From Pseudomonas viridiflava (GTDB taxonomy: Bacteria; Pseudomonadota; Gammaproteobacteria; Pseudomonadales; Pseudomonadaceae), in assembly GCF_900580675.1 (NCBI RefSeq), contig NZ_UTBG01000041.1:22236-86235 (forward strand): DNA of 64,000 bases, given 5' to 3'. Positions within the stretch are counted from its first letter, which is position 1. Every line of letters begins with the position of its first letter. Made by a program: the position numbers and the translations under genes. Below are positions 8,874 to 17,959 of the stretch, piece by piece. The notes beneath the pieces were generated by a model. That model saw nothing but the letters and a program-made list of their open reading frames with translations, searched no databases and was not told where the DNA came from.

Positions 8874-9968
8874 ATGAGCAAGGTGCGTGTAGGTATTATT
8901 TTTGGTGGCCGTTCGGCCGAGCACGAAGTGTCGTTGCAGTCGGCGAGAAATATCGTCGATGCGCTCGACCGGACGCGTTTCGAGCCGGTGTTGATCGGCA
9001 TCGACAAGGCCGGCCACTGGCACCTCAACGACACCTCGAACTTCCTGATCAACCAGGAAAACCCGGCCCTGATCGCGCTTAACCAATCCAACCGCGAACT
9101 GGCCGTAGTGCCGGGCAAGGCCAGCCAGCAAGTGGTGGAAACCACCGGCAACGGCCTGCTGGCCCACATCGACGTGATCTTCCCCATCGTCCACGGCACC
9201 CTCGGCGAAGACGGTTGCCTGCAAGGCTTGCTGCGCATGGCAGACCTGCCGTTTGTGGGCTCGGACGTGCTGGGCTCGGCGGTGTGCATGGACAAGGACA
9301 TCAGCAAACGCCTGCTGCGCGATGCCGGTATTGCCGTGACCCCTTTCATCACCCTGACCCGCCGCACTGCCGCGCGCACCTCCTTTGACACGGCGGTGAA
9401 CACGCTCGGCCTGCCGATGTTCGTTAAACCTGCCAACCAGGGTTCCTCGGTGGGGGTGAGCAAGGTCGCCACTGAAGTCGAATACCACGCCGCCGTCGAA
9501 CTGGCCCTGGGTTTTGATGAAAAAGTGCTGGTGGAATCCGCAGTCCAGGGCCGTGAAATCGAGTGCGCCGTATTGGGCAACGACAACCCGATCGCCAGCG
9601 GCTGCGGCGAGATCGTGGTGAGCAACGGTTTCTATTCTTACGACAGCAAATACATCGATGCCCAGGCCGCGCAAGTCGTGGTGCCGGCCGACATCAGCGT
9701 CGAGGCCAGCGAGCACATTCGCCGCCTGGCCATCGAAGCCTTCGAGGTGTTGGGTTGCGCCGGGTTGGCGCGGGTCGATGTGTTTCTCACCGAGAACGGC
9801 GAGGTGCTGATCAACGAAATCAACTCACTGCCCGGCTTCACCCGCATCAGCATGTACCCCAAGCTGTGGCAGGCGGCGGGGATGAGTTACAGCGAACTGG
9901 TGAGCCGCTTGATCGAGTTGGCGCTGGAGCGGCATGCGGGGCGCAAGGGACTCAAGATCAGCCGCTGA
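8874..9968 (+). CDS. ddlA: D-alanine--D-alanine ligase
   Basis: A 364-aa ATP-grasp enzyme that joins two D-Ala for peptidoglycan precursors in the cytoplasm. Visible motifs are [19 protein letters not shown] at the N-terminus, [25 protein letters not shown] (ATP loop), [10 protein letters not shown] and EINSLPGFT (Mg-binding Glu/Asn). The length and the SAEHEVS motif fit the longer DdlA type rather than the DdlB of the murC cluster. The start at 8874 is chosen by alignment; the frame is open for 37 codons further upstream, overlapping the exporter. Confidence 0.95.
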   Translation: MSKVRVGIIFGGRSAEHEVSLQSARNIVDALDRTRFEPVLIGIDKAGHWHLNDTSNFLINQENPALIALNQSNRELAVVPGKASQQVVETTGNGLLAHIDVIFPIVHGTLGEDGCLQGLLRMADLPFVGSDVLGSAVCMDKDISKRLLRDAGIAVTPFITLTRRTAARTSFDTAVNTLGLPMFVKPANQGSSVGVSKVATEVEYHAAVELALGFDEKVLVESAVQGREIECAVLGNDNPIASGCGEIVVSNGFYSYDSKYIDAQAAQVVVPADISVEASEHIRRLAIEAFEVLGCAGLARVDVFLTENGEVLINEINSLPGFTRISMYPKLWQAAGMSYSELVSRLIELALERHAGRKGLKISR

Positions 9969-10000
9969 GATGACGAGCGAGCTTTTTGTGGCGGGAGGCT

Positions 10001-10723
10001 TCAGGCTTTACGACCAATCCACGAATAGATCAACGTTTTCGCCTCCTCCGGGCGATGCGTACTGCGGCGATAGCTGGCAAACGTCGGCGACGTGCAGTAG
10101 GTGCACACCTCGCTCACCTCGATCTGCTCGCGCTTGACCCCCGCAGCTTGCAGCAACAACACCCCATACGCGCTCAAGTCAAACCACGCGCTGCCGGTTT
10201 GCCGCGCATGGGGCGGAGTGATTTCCGGGGATAGCAACGGTGCCGGTTGCACAACGCTCCACGGTGCCTCAGCGTGCTGCCACACATGCCCTTGGTCGGC
10301 CTGGAACTCGGCAATAAACCCGTCGCTCACTTCGTAGCAACACGGCTTGATCGACGGCCCGATCGCCACCCGCAGCTGGTCTGCGGCGATCCCCTCGGCG
10401 GCAAAACGCTGAACAGCATTGGCGATAATTCCACGTTGCAGCCCCTTCCAGCCGCCATGCACCGCCGCCACTCGCAGGCCATCTTCGCAAGCGAACAGAA
10501 TGGGCAGGCAATCGGCCGTGATGACCGCGACCGGACGGTGCGCGTGGGTGAACACGCCATCCGCCTCGACCGTATTGGCCACCAACCCCGGCTGCCACTC
10601 AATCACCGAGGCACTGTGCACCTGCTTGCAGATGAACACGTCATCCGGGCGCTGCGGATCATTGATCGAACAAAAACCATGGTCGACGCCGCTGATGGCG
10701 CCGAGATTATTTGCCTTGTGCAT
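10001..10723 (-). CDS. PgeF/YfiH family protein (purine nucleoside phosphorylase / 'polyphenol oxidase' fold)
   Basis: A 240-aa protein with the metal-site motifs of the YfiH/DUF152 family: CKQVHSA, ITADCLPILF and AAVHGGWKG, which supply His, Cys and His ligands, and a CTYC pair near the C-terminus. Family members are zinc enzymes shown to act on purine nucleosides (PNP/ADA activity), although often annotated as laccases; the E. coli member (PgeF) has also been linked to correcting mis-incorporated L-Ser in murein precursors. The usual Pseudomonas copy lies downstream of rluD, so this may be a paralogue. It is the last gene before a 23-bp gap from ggt and probably co-transcribed with it. Confidence 0.88.
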   Translation of the reverse strand: MHKANNLGAISGVDHGFCSINDPQRPDDVFICKQVHSASVIEWQPGLVANTVEADGVFTHAHRPVAVITADCLPILFACEDGLRVAAVHGGWKGLQRGIIANAVQRFAAEGIAADQLRVAIGPSIKPCCYEVSDGFIAEFQADQGHVWQHAEAPWSVVQPAPLLSPEITPPHARQTGSAWFDLSAYGVLLLQAAGVKREQIEVSEVCTYCTSPTFASYRRSTHRPEEAKTLIYSWIGRKA

Positions 10724-10746
10724 GGAGCTCTCTTCACTCGATAAAG

Positions 10747-12576
10747 TCAGTCGCCAAGTGCTTCGCCTTCGCGGCGTGGGTCGGCGCCGCCGCTGAGCGA
10801 CACCTTGCCCTGGGCATCACGCGTGCGAACGATGGCCTGAATGCCGCTGGTCATGTCGATCTCGCTCAATGCATGGCCATTGTCACGCAGGGCCTGTTTC
10901 AAACCTGGGCTGAACAATCCGGCTTCCAGCTCGGTGGCCCCGTTGCGGCTGCCGAAATTCGGCAGACTGATGGCGGCCTGCGGGTCGAGGTTCCAGTCGA
11001 GCATCGCCACCAGGGATTTGCTCACGTATTCGATGATTTGCGAACCGCCCGGTGAGCCGACTGTGGCGAGTAGCTCACCGCTATTGCGGTCGAACACCAG
11101 GGTCGGCGCCATGGCCGAGCGCGGGCGTTTGCCGGGCTCGACGCGGTTGGCCACCGGCTGGCCGTTTTCTTCGGGGATAAACGAGAAGTCGGTCATCTGG
11201 TTGTTCAGTAAAAAGCCCTGGACCATCAAATGGGACCCGAAGGCGGCCTCCACCGTAGTGGTCATTGATACGGCGCCGCCGAGGTCATCCACCGCCACCA
11301 CTTGCGAGGTCGAGATGCGCAGCGGCGAGCGGTCCGGCGCGTACGCCACTTGAATACCGGCAGGCGTGCCCGGCTTGGCGATGCCCATGCTGCGCTCGCC
11401 GATCAGCGCGGCGCGCCGGGCCAGGTAATCCGCGGCGACGAGCCCGGCAGTCGGCACCGGGGTGAAGTCTGCATCGGCGAGATACAGCGCACGGTCGGCG
11501 AAGGCCAGGCGGCCGGCTTCGGCGATCAGGTGTACGGCCTCGGGCGTGGGCTCAAGGCCGGCGGGCGAGGCGCTTTTCACTGGCTTCATCGGCGCGATGG
11601 CCAGGCGCGGGTTGCGCGCTTCCAGCGCCTGCAATGTGCCCAGGATCTGCGCCACAGCAATCCCGCCCGAGGAGGGCGGCGGCATGCCACAGACTTTCCA
11701 CTGCTTGTAGTCGGTGCACAGCGGCGTGCGTTCTTTGGCGGCATACCCCTTGAGGTCGGCCTGCGCCAGGCTGCCCGCATTGCGACTGCCCTGGACCTTG
11801 CGCGCGATTTCATCGGCAATCGGCCCGTGGTACAGCGCGTCCGGTCCTTCCTTGGCAATGCGCTTGAACACGGCGGCCAACGCCGGATTCTTCAACAGCG
11901 TACCGGTGGCTTTCGGCGTGCCATCAGCATTCAAAAAATACGCCGCCATGTCGGGGGATTGCGCGATATAGCGGTCGGCGGCGATCAGCGCATGCAGGCG
12001 CGGGGAAATCGCGAAGCCCTGTTCCGATAAGCGGATCGCCGGTTCAAACAGCTTTGCCCACTGCAGGTGCCCGGTCTTTTTATGCGCCATCTCCAGCGCA
12101 CGCAACACCCCCGGCGTGCCGACCGAGCGCCCCCCAATCTGCGCCTCGGCAAATGCCATCGGTGTGCCGTCGGCCTTCAGGAATAACCGCTCAGTCGCTC
12201 CGGCCGGTGCCGTTTCGCGGCCGTCATATGCGTGCACGTTTTTTCCATCCCACAGCAGGATGAACGCACCGCCGCCGATGCCCGAAGACTGTGGCTCCAC
12301 CAGGGTCAATACCGCCTGCATCGCAATCGCCGCATCAATCGCCGAACCGCCCTGACGCAACATCTCACGCCCGGCCTCTGCCGCCAGCGGGTTGGCGGCA
12401 GCGGCCATGTGGCGCTCGGCGTGGCGAGTGGTGAGGTCGGTGCGGTAGCCCGAACCCAACTCCGGTGCCGGGGGTTGTTCGTTGACGGGCGTGTGGCAGG
12501 CAGCCAGGGTGAGGGCTGCCGCAATCATTGACAGTTGACGGCGGGAAATCGAAAACACGCGCTGAACTCCGTTCAT
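10747..12576 (-). CDS. ggt: Gamma-glutamyltransferase, lipoprotein form
   Basis: A 609-aa N-terminal-nucleophile hydrolase that cleaves gamma-glutamyl bonds (glutathione). The N-terminus is a lipoprotein signal (SMIAAALTLAAC, Cys-lipobox), so it is expected on a periplasmic membrane face. Key motifs: EPQSSGIGGGAFILLWDG, PPPSSGGIAVAQILG, the autoprocessing site before TSQVVAVDDLGGAVSMTT (the Thr of TSQ is the expected nucleophile), LLNNQMTDFS, RPRSAMAPT and GSPGGSQI. The ATG at 12576 (MNGVQRVF) is preferred because it places the signal peptide correctly. Confidence 0.93.
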   Translation of the reverse strand: MNGVQRVFSISRRQLSMIAAALTLAACHTPVNEQPPAPELGSGYRTDLTTRHAERHMAAAANPLAAEAGREMLRQGGSAIDAAIAMQAVLTLVEPQSSGIGGGAFILLWDGKNVHAYDGRETAPAGATERLFLKADGTPMAFAEAQIGGRSVGTPGVLRALEMAHKKTGHLQWAKLFEPAIRLSEQGFAISPRLHALIAADRYIAQSPDMAAYFLNADGTPKATGTLLKNPALAAVFKRIAKEGPDALYHGPIADEIARKVQGSRNAGSLAQADLKGYAAKERTPLCTDYKQWKVCGMPPPSSGGIAVAQILGTLQALEARNPRLAIAPMKPVKSASPAGLEPTPEAVHLIAEAGRLAFADRALYLADADFTPVPTAGLVAADYLARRAALIGERSMGIAKPGTPAGIQVAYAPDRSPLRISTSQVVAVDDLGGAVSMTTTVEAAFGSHLMVQGFLLNNQMTDFSFIPEENGQPVANRVEPGKRPRSAMAPTLVFDRNSGELLATVGSPGGSQIIEYVSKSLVAMLDWNLDPQAAISLPNFGSRNGATELEAGLFSPGLKQALRDNGHALSEIDMTSGIQAIVRTRDAQGKVSLSGGADPRREGEALGD

Positions 12577-12643
12577 TGTGAGAATGATCTGTTGTCCTTG
12601 GGGTGATGCTTTAGCAGCAACGATGCTAACCGGTAAACCCGCC

Positions 12644-13474
12644 TCAGCCCAGGCGCAATACCATCGCCCCGGCGGCAATGATGCACGCGGCAACGACCCG
12701 AACGCGCGTGAGATGTTCTTTCAGCACCCAAGCCGAAATCACCACGCCAAACAGGATCGACGTTTCCCGCAGGGCCGAAACGGTGGCAATGGGGGCTTGC
12801 GTCATTGCCCACAGTGCCAGGCCGTAGGACGCCACCGTGCCTGCGCCGCCCACTACGCCGAGCCGCCAGTTGCGGGATAGGCAGTCGCAGAACATCGCGC
12901 GCCGGGTGGCTAACGCCCAGGCGGCCAGCGGGATGCCGGTGAGCAGGAATATCCACAGGGTATAGGCCGCTGGCGCGCCGGATTTACGCACGCCCAGCCC
13001 GTCGACAAGGGTGTAGCTGGCGATCACCCCAGCATTGATCAGCGCCAGGACCACGCCCTTTTTCTGACCCGAACGCGCGGCGGCCATGCTCAGGATACCG
13101 ACGGAGATCACCGCAATCCCCAGCCAGGCGAACGTCGACAGCGCCTCGGACAGGAAAAGCACGCTCACCGTCGCCACCAGCAGCGGTGTGGTGCCCCGCA
13201 TGATCGGGTAGGTCTGGCTCATGTCGGCAATGCGGTAGGTCGAAGCAACCATCACGAAATACACCACCTGCAAAATCGCCGACGCGCCAATGAACGGCCA
13301 GCTCTCCTGCGCCGGCAGCGTCATGAACGGGACGGCTGCCAACGCGATCAACGAGGCCATGGAGGCAATCATGCAGGTGGTCAACAGCTTGTCGACGCCA
13401 CCTTTGACCACTGCGTTCCAGGACGCGTGGAGCACGGCGCCCAGCATGATGATCGCGAATACGTCGAAGCTCAT
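12644..13474 (-). CDS. EamA/DMT family transporter
   Basis: A 276-aa integral membrane protein with ten predicted hydrophobic segments in two EamA-like halves (first half with LGAVLHASWNAVVKGG, second with SYTLVDGLGVRKSG). These are drug/metabolite exporters or importers of unknown substrate. The start at 13474 gives the family N-terminus MSFDVFAIIML; a longer frame upstream adds unrelated residues. Confidence 0.88.
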   Translation of the reverse strand: MSFDVFAIIMLGAVLHASWNAVVKGGVDKLLTTCMIASMASLIALAAVPFMTLPAQESWPFIGASAILQVVYFVMVASTYRIADMSQTYPIMRGTTPLLVATVSVLFLSEALSTFAWLGIAVISVGILSMAAARSGQKKGVVLALINAGVIASYTLVDGLGVRKSGAPAAYTLWIFLLTGIPLAAWALATRRAMFCDCLSRNWRLGVVGGAGTVASYGLALWAMTQAPIATVSALRETSILFGVVISAWVLKEHLTRVRVVAACIIAAGAMVLRLG

Positions 13475-13553
13475 GAATGGGGATCCTGTCAGTCTCAAGT
13501 CAGCGTCGCGGGGGAGAGCACCGCGAGTATGCCTCAGCACTTTTCTGCGGGCA

Positions 13554-13590
13554 TAAAAAAACGGCCTACCTTTCGGTAAGCCGTTTTTAG
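13554..13590 (-). terminator. Rho-independent terminator after tRNA-Met
   Basis: ACGGCTTACC-GAAA-GGTAGGCCGT (minus strand) forms a hairpin with one mismatch pair, flanked by A7 and T5 runs on the plus strand, so it can work in both directions. It lies 4 bp beyond the CCA end of the tRNA and also closes the region in front of the EamA gene. Confidence 0.85.
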
Positions 13591-13594
13591 TACT

Positions 13595-13671
13595 TGGTGG
13601 CTACACAGGGACTTGAACCCCGGACCCCAGCATTATGAATGCTATGCTCTAACCAACTGAGCTATGTAGCC
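13595..13671 (-). tRNA. tRNA-Met (CAT anticodon, elongator type)
   Basis: A 77-nt cloverleaf on the minus strand: acceptor GGCTACA pairs with TGTAGCC, D-arm AGCTCAGTTGGTTAGAGC, anticodon loop TTCATAA with CAT, T-loop GTTCAAG, encoded 3' CCA. It closely matches the E. coli elongator tRNA-Met, although CAT could also belong to the Ile2 isoacceptor (lysidine-modified). It marks the left edge of the type III secretion cluster. Confidence 0.95.
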
Positions 13672-13682
13672 AAGTGGCGCGC

Positions 13683-13711
13683 ATTATTCGCGTAGAACGG
13701 TAATGCGTCAA
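13683..13711 (-). promoter_or_regulatory. Sigma-70 promoter of tRNA-Met with GC-rich discriminator
   Basis: TTGACG (-35), 17-bp spacer and AATAAT (-10) lie just upstream of the tRNA, followed by GCGCGCC. A GC-rich discriminator is typical of stable-RNA promoters under stringent control. Confidence 0.65.
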
Positions 13712-13978
13712 GCGTTTATTTTGAATTTTTATCTACGCTTTCAACTGTTTAACCGGAATAGCCGATTCGCGCGACGAGCGGCTGGCGATTCGCTGGGGCT
13801 GTGAGGTGAGCTACCGGGGGAGTGGGCTTGCTCTCGTCAGGGCGCCTGGCGGCTATTTCTGGCCTCTGCGTGTACACGCTGTTGCGGTTGTTCGGGGGGC
13901 TGGCGATCTTTTTGCGGCGTACCAAAAATCCCTGATCGAGTTGGGCAGATATCCCTGCCGCCCAACACGCGGTGTGTC
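13712..13978. other. Non-coding spacer between tRNA-Met and rspL
   Basis: About 270 bp with no credible gene. A stretch near 13816-13840 (GGAGTGGGCTTGCTCTC) looks like a decayed REP element. This is the left junction of the secretion cluster. Confidence 0.5.
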
Positions 13979-14530
13979 TTACGGGTATATCGACTTCTGG
14001 GTGGCGCGTTTGAGCTGTTCACGCGCCCGCGACAGGCGTGAGCGAACGGTGCCGATAGGAATGTCCAACACGTCGGCAGTGTCCTGGTAGCTGCCGTCGG
14101 TCTCCAGTGAGGCGTACAGCGTTCTGCGCATTTCAGTGGGCAAGTGGTCAATCGCGCTCAGGGTATTTTCCAGGCGGCGGTTGATCTCGAACTCCCAGTC
14201 CAGGTTTTTGTTTTCTTCCTGGCCATGCCACAGCGACTCATCAAATTCGCAATGCACAGGTTTGGCATACAGGCGCCTGAAGTGATTGCGGATCAGGTTT
14301 TGCGCGATGCCGCACATCCAGGTACTCAGCGTGGCCTGGCCGCTGAAACGCTCTCTGTTGCGCCACGCCTCCAGGTACGTCAGTTGCAGGATGTCGTCCG
14401 CATCTTCGTGGTTGAGTACGCGTTTATGAATAAAGCGCCGAAGTTTTTTTTGCTGGTCTTCCGTCAGTTGAAGCATGAATTGAGGTGAGCCGCCAACGAG
14501 GTGTGCTAAAGCATCAATAGGGATATTCAC
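13979..14530 (-). CDS. rspL: ECF sigma factor RspL (HrpL homologue), master activator of the type III cluster
   Basis: A 183-aa extracytoplasmic-function sigma factor. Region 2 is visible as DADDILQLTYLEAWRN and TWMCGIAQNLIRNHFRRLY, region 4 as DGSYQDTADVLDIPIGTVRSRLSRAREQLK. Length and both motifs match HrpL of P. syringae (184 aa). It directs RNA polymerase to hrp boxes, three of which lie in this cluster. The start is a GTG at 14530 with GAGG six bases upstream; the frame extends to an ATG at 14587, but that lies inside the -12 element of the promoter proposed here. Confidence 0.93.
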   Translation of the reverse strand: MNIPIDALAHLVGGSPQFMLQLTEDQQKKLRRFIHKRVLNHEDADDILQLTYLEAWRNRERFSGQATLSTWMCGIAQNLIRNHFRRLYAKPVHCEFDESLWHGQEENKNLDWEFEINRRLENTLSAIDHLPTEMRRTLYASLETDGSYQDTADVLDIPIGTVRSRLSRAREQLKRATQKSIYP

Positions 14531-14582
14531 GAATATTTCCTCAGGGTGGACGCTGTCGAATGGGTTTCGACGAGAACCCCAT

Positions 14583-14598
14583 AGCACCAGCTATGCCA
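14583..14598 (-). promoter_or_regulatory. Sigma-54 (-24/-12) promoter of rspL
   Basis: TGGCATAGCTGGTGCT has the invariant GG-N10-GC arrangement and resembles TGGCAC-N5-TTGC(A/T). Transcription would start near 14572, leaving a ~42-nt leader with a GAGG ribosome site before the GTG start. HrpL genes are known to be driven by sigma-54 with HrpR/S; RspR in this cluster is the matching activator. Confidence 0.65.
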
Positions 14599-14732
14599 AG
14601 CGGAAAAATCGTGTAACTCAATGATTTATATAAATAAATATCTTGAATTGGAGGCTTTTTGTGCAAGTTTTTGCAAAAGACACTGAGGGCCTGTGCCGGT
14701 CTTTTCATAAACTTCGGTAGATAGGTTTTTAT

Positions 14733-14761
14733 GGAACCGTATAGGCAGGTCTTGCCACACA
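14733..14761 (+). promoter_or_regulatory. hrp box promoter of operon A (rspJ to rscU)
   Basis: GGAACC, exactly 16 bases, then CCACACA: a perfect match to the HrpL promoter consensus GGAACC-N15/16-CCACNNA. It ends 30 bp before the rspJ ATG, so the leader is very short. It reads divergently from rspL. Confidence 0.93.
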
Positions 14762-14791
14762 GGGACACATACTTCCTGTCTTGGCCTGCTC

Positions 14792-15841
14792 ATGAAAATT
14801 GAATCTCATCAAGATGTGTCTCCTGCCCAGCGTCAGGTTCAATCCGCTGTTGTGCCGGTCTCCGCGCCTGCGAGGGCCGACGAGCTTGCTCATTATTTTG
14901 ATCCGGGCGTGGTTGGCCCAAACCATGCCCAGCATGCGACATCCATACATGTCCCGCCGGTCGAGCAGCTTGCGCAGCTTTATGAGCTGTTGGGCCATCC
15001 GGCCCAGGAATCCATGGCCACTGTTTCTCGGCGTTTCAAGCATCAGTTGCAACACAATCCCAGTGTCGACAAGTTGCTGGCACTTGCTGAAGGGGACCCC
15101 GCGCGCGCTTACGTAGTGCTCAAGCATTTGGAGACCCTGGCGAACAATGACGCGCGCCCGTCCGAAGCAGCCAACGCGCGGGATGCCGTTGCCATGCTGT
15201 CGGTTGCTTACAAAGGCGAAATCCAGGCCGGTCTTAAAGTCGCTACGGCGCTGCTGGAGGCCGGTGGAGAGCCTCAGGAACGCGAAGCGCTGCGTGCGCT
15301 CTACTACGCCAGTGTGGCCACCCGCCAATCCCTGTCGACGATGATGCAGGCTTTGCTCGGCGTATACGGGGGGGATACGTTTTCCTCCAGGCTCAGCAGC
15401 ATGCGCAAAGCGTTAGCTGACGACATCGCGTACCTGGTTTCTTCAATGACCACGCCCCGTTTGCGCACCTTGTTGCTGGCCCTGCAAAGTTGCGGGCAGT
15501 TGGGCGCCGTGCTGTCTGGTTGCCATGCGTTGAACCTGCGCCTGGGCAACGACTACGACGCGGTGGGGCTGTTGCAGCGATTGCTGAGCTACGCCGGCAG
15601 CGGTATTGATGCGAGTGAAATCCTGCGGCTTGGCAATGATCTGGCAGGTGGCCTGACCACCCGGCAAGTGGTCATTCTCAACGCGCTTTACCCGCTCGTT
15701 CGGGATTTGCCCCCCGCGTTGTGGCCTGACAGTCGAGTGCGTCAATCCACCCTGGACACCTTTTTGGCGGTGATGGGGGAGCTGGACCGAGCCGACCGCG
15801 GATCCAAACACTTTGTCCCTGGCCTAGGGGCGCTGGCGTGA
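14792..15841 (+). CDS. rspJ: RspJ, HrpJ/SepL/YopN-type secretion gatekeeper
   Basis: A 349-aa, mainly helical protein in the hrpJ position, immediately before hrcV as in P. syringae. The central part (LAHYFDPG... EQLAQLYELLGHPAQESMATVSRRFKHQLQHNPSV... KHLETLAN) resembles the HrpJ/YopN/SepL family that plugs the export gate and sets the order of secretion. It is the first gene of operon A and its stop overlaps the rscV start (GTGA). There is no conserved catalytic motif, so the assignment rests on position and overall similarity. Confidence 0.82.
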   Translation: MKIESHQDVSPAQRQVQSAVVPVSAPARADELAHYFDPGVVGPNHAQHATSIHVPPVEQLAQLYELLGHPAQESMATVSRRFKHQLQHNPSVDKLLALAEGDPARAYVVLKHLETLANNDARPSEAANARDAVAMLSVAYKGEIQAGLKVATALLEAGGEPQEREALRALYYASVATRQSLSTMMQALLGVYGGDTFSSRLSSMRKALADDIAYLVSSMTTPRLRTLLLALQSCGQLGAVLSGCHALNLRLGNDYDAVGLLQRLLSYAGSGIDASEILRLGNDLAGGLTTRQVVILNALYPLVRDLPPALWPDSRVRQSTLDTFLAVMGELDRADRGSKHFVPGLGALA

Positions 15842-17931
15842 CCGCACTGTCGGCCATCAACAATGTATTGCTCAAAGTTGCTCAGCGTGCCGAAGTGCTG
15901 GGCGCCGTGGTGGTCCTGGGCATTGTATTTATCTTTATCGTGCCGCTGCCCACCTGGCTGGTGGACATCCTGATTGCGATCAACATTTGCATATCGTGTC
16001 TGTTGATCGTGTTGGCGTTGTACTTGCCGGGGCCATTGGCTTTTTCGTCGTTCCCGTCGATTCTGCTGCTGACCACTATGTTTCGCCTGGCGCTGTCGAT
16101 CGCCACCACGCGCCTGATCCTGCTGGAGCAGGACGCTGGTCATATCGTCGAGGCTTTCGGTAATTTCGTGGTGGGCGGCAACCTGGCGGTGGGTATGGTG
16201 ATCTTCCTGATCCTGACCCTGGTTAACTTCCTGGTGATCACCAAAGGCTCCGAGCGCGTTGCAGAAGTGGCGGCGCGCTTCAGCCTGGATGCGATGCCAG
16301 GCAAGCAGATGTCCATCGACAGCGACCTGCGCGCCGGTCTGATCGACGGCACACAAGCGCGGGACAAGCGTGAGCAGTTGTCCCGCGAGAGCCAGTTGTT
16401 TGGTGCCATGGACGGGGCGATGAAGTTCGTCAAGGGTGACGCCATCGCCGGGTTGATCATCGTTGTGGTCAACCTGTTGGGCGGTTTCACCACGGGTATG
16501 TTCCAGCACGACTTGAGCGCTGCCGAATCGATAGCGCTGTACTCGGTACTGACCATCGGTGACGGCCTGATTGCACAGATTCCGGCGCTGCTCATCTCGC
16601 TCACGGCAGGCATGATCATCACGCGTGTAGCGCCTGATGGCCGCAAGGGCATCAGCAACATGGGCGCCGAGATCGCCCGTCAAATGACCAGTGAGCCCAA
16701 GAGCTGGATGATTGCTTCGGTTGGGATGCTGGTCTTTGCGCTAGTGCCCGGCATGCCTACCCTGGTGTTTATCGCTATCGCGCTGATGACGGGCGGCCTG
16801 GGCTACTACCTCGCGCGTCAACGTGAGCGGCAAAACCAGCCCGCAGCCCAAGCCACCGAAGCGGTTCGCCCGCAAGAAAACGGCAGCGAAGACTTGCGTG
16901 GGTTCGACCCCTCGCGGCCCTATCTTTTGCAGTTCTCGCCGGTGCTGCGAGGGACATCGGAGGTGACCGACCTGATTCATGCCATTCGCCAGGCGCGAAA
17001 TGCAATGGTCGCCAACATTGGCCTGACACTGCCGCCGTTCGAAGTCGAGCTCGATGACTCGCTGGCCGATGACGAGATGCGTTTCTGCGTGCATGAAGTG
17101 CCGATGCTCAAGGCGTCGGTTGTCAACCTTCTGGCCGTGGAGCGTGCAGTGTTGAAGGTCGAGCCTGAGCATGGCGTGCCGGGTCTGGCCGAGCGCGATG
17201 AGCAAAATTGGATCTGGCTGGCCGCCGATGATCCGCTGCTCGATGATCCGGCAGTGGAGCGCTTCAGTGCTGCAAGTCTGATTGTCGACCGTATGAAACA
17301 GGCCATGCTGCTCAGCGGGCCGCAGTTTCTCGGGATCCAGGAAAGCAAGGCAATCCTTGGCTGGCTGGAGCACAACCAGCCGGACCTGGTTCAGGAGCTG
17401 CAACGCATCATGCCGCTCGCGCGGTTTTCGGCGGTTTTGCAGCGCCTGGCCAGTGAGGGCGTGCCATTGCGGGCCGTGCGCTTGATTGTCGAGGCGCTGA
17501 TTGAGTACGGCCAGCATGAACGTGAGCCGGACGCGTTGGCCGACTACGCGCGCATTGCCCTCAAGTCGCAGATCTTCCACCAGTACAGCGAGTCCGACGG
17601 CCTGCATGCCTGGCTCCTCGCGCCGCAGACCGAAAATACGTTGCGCGAGGCGCTGCGCCAGACCCAGACAGGTGTGTTTTTTGCGCTCGACAACGACAGC
17701 AGCGCCGCGCTGGTCAGCCTGCTCAACCAGGCGTTTCCACCGCGACCAAAAACTAAGTGCGTGATGCTGGTCGCGCAGGACTTGCGCAGCCCCTTGCGGA
17801 CCTTGTTGCTGGAAGAGTTCAACCATGTGCCGGTGCTGTCCTTCGCCGAGTTGGGCAGCACTTCCAAGGTGAAAGTGCTGGGGCGTTTCGATCTTGGCCA
17901 GGACGAGTTGATGCGTGGTGCAGTGGCATGA
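15838..17931 (+). CDS. rscV: RscV, export-gate protein SctV (HrcV/FlhA family)
   Basis: A 697-aa FHIPEP-family protein. Seven to eight hydrophobic segments occupy residues ~15-320 and include LPGPLAFSSFPSILLLTTMFRLALSIATTR and the conserved loop FSLDAMPGKQMSIDSDLRAGLID; the cytoplasmic C-terminal domain (~350-697) forms the nonameric ring that receives chaperone-substrate complexes. Length matches HrcV (~695 aa). The start is GTG at 15838, overlapping the stop of rspJ. Confidence 0.97.
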   Translation: MTALSAINNVLLKVAQRAEVLGAVVVLGIVFIFIVPLPTWLVDILIAINICISCLLIVLALYLPGPLAFSSFPSILLLTTMFRLALSIATTRLILLEQDAGHIVEAFGNFVVGGNLAVGMVIFLILTLVNFLVITKGSERVAEVAARFSLDAMPGKQMSIDSDLRAGLIDGTQARDKREQLSRESQLFGAMDGAMKFVKGDAIAGLIIVVVNLLGGFTTGMFQHDLSAAESIALYSVLTIGDGLIAQIPALLISLTAGMIITRVAPDGRKGISNMGAEIARQMTSEPKSWMIASVGMLVFALVPGMPTLVFIAIALMTGGLGYYLARQRERQNQPAAQATEAVRPQENGSEDLRGFDPSRPYLLQFSPVLRGTSEVTDLIHAIRQARNAMVANIGLTLPPFEVELDDSLADDEMRFCVHEVPMLKASVVNLLAVERAVLKVEPEHGVPGLAERDEQNWIWLAADDPLLDDPAVERFSAASLIVDRMKQAMLLSGPQFLGIQESKAILGWLEHNQPDLVQELQRIMPLARFSAVLQRLASEGVPLRAVRLIVEALIEYGQHEREPDALADYARIALKSQIFHQYSESDGLHAWLLAPQTENTLREALRQTQTGVFFALDNDSSAALVSLLNQAFPPRPKTKCVMLVAQDLRSPLRTLLLEEFNHVPVLSFAELGSTSKVKVLGRFDLGQDELMRGAVA

Positions 17932-17959
17932 GTAGTCGATACGCGCGGAGGGCTCGTTG

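Noticed and set aside
13595..13671. tRNA-Met as the integration site of the type III island with attL/attR
   Set aside because: The island lies on the 5' side of the tRNA; no duplicate of the tRNA 3' end was seen near 31.6-31.8 kb and there is no integrase.
13806..14090. A 94-codon plus-strand frame next to rspL as a possible cluster gene
   Set aside because: It overlaps the certain rspL coding end, has no ribosome site and contains a REP-like stretch.
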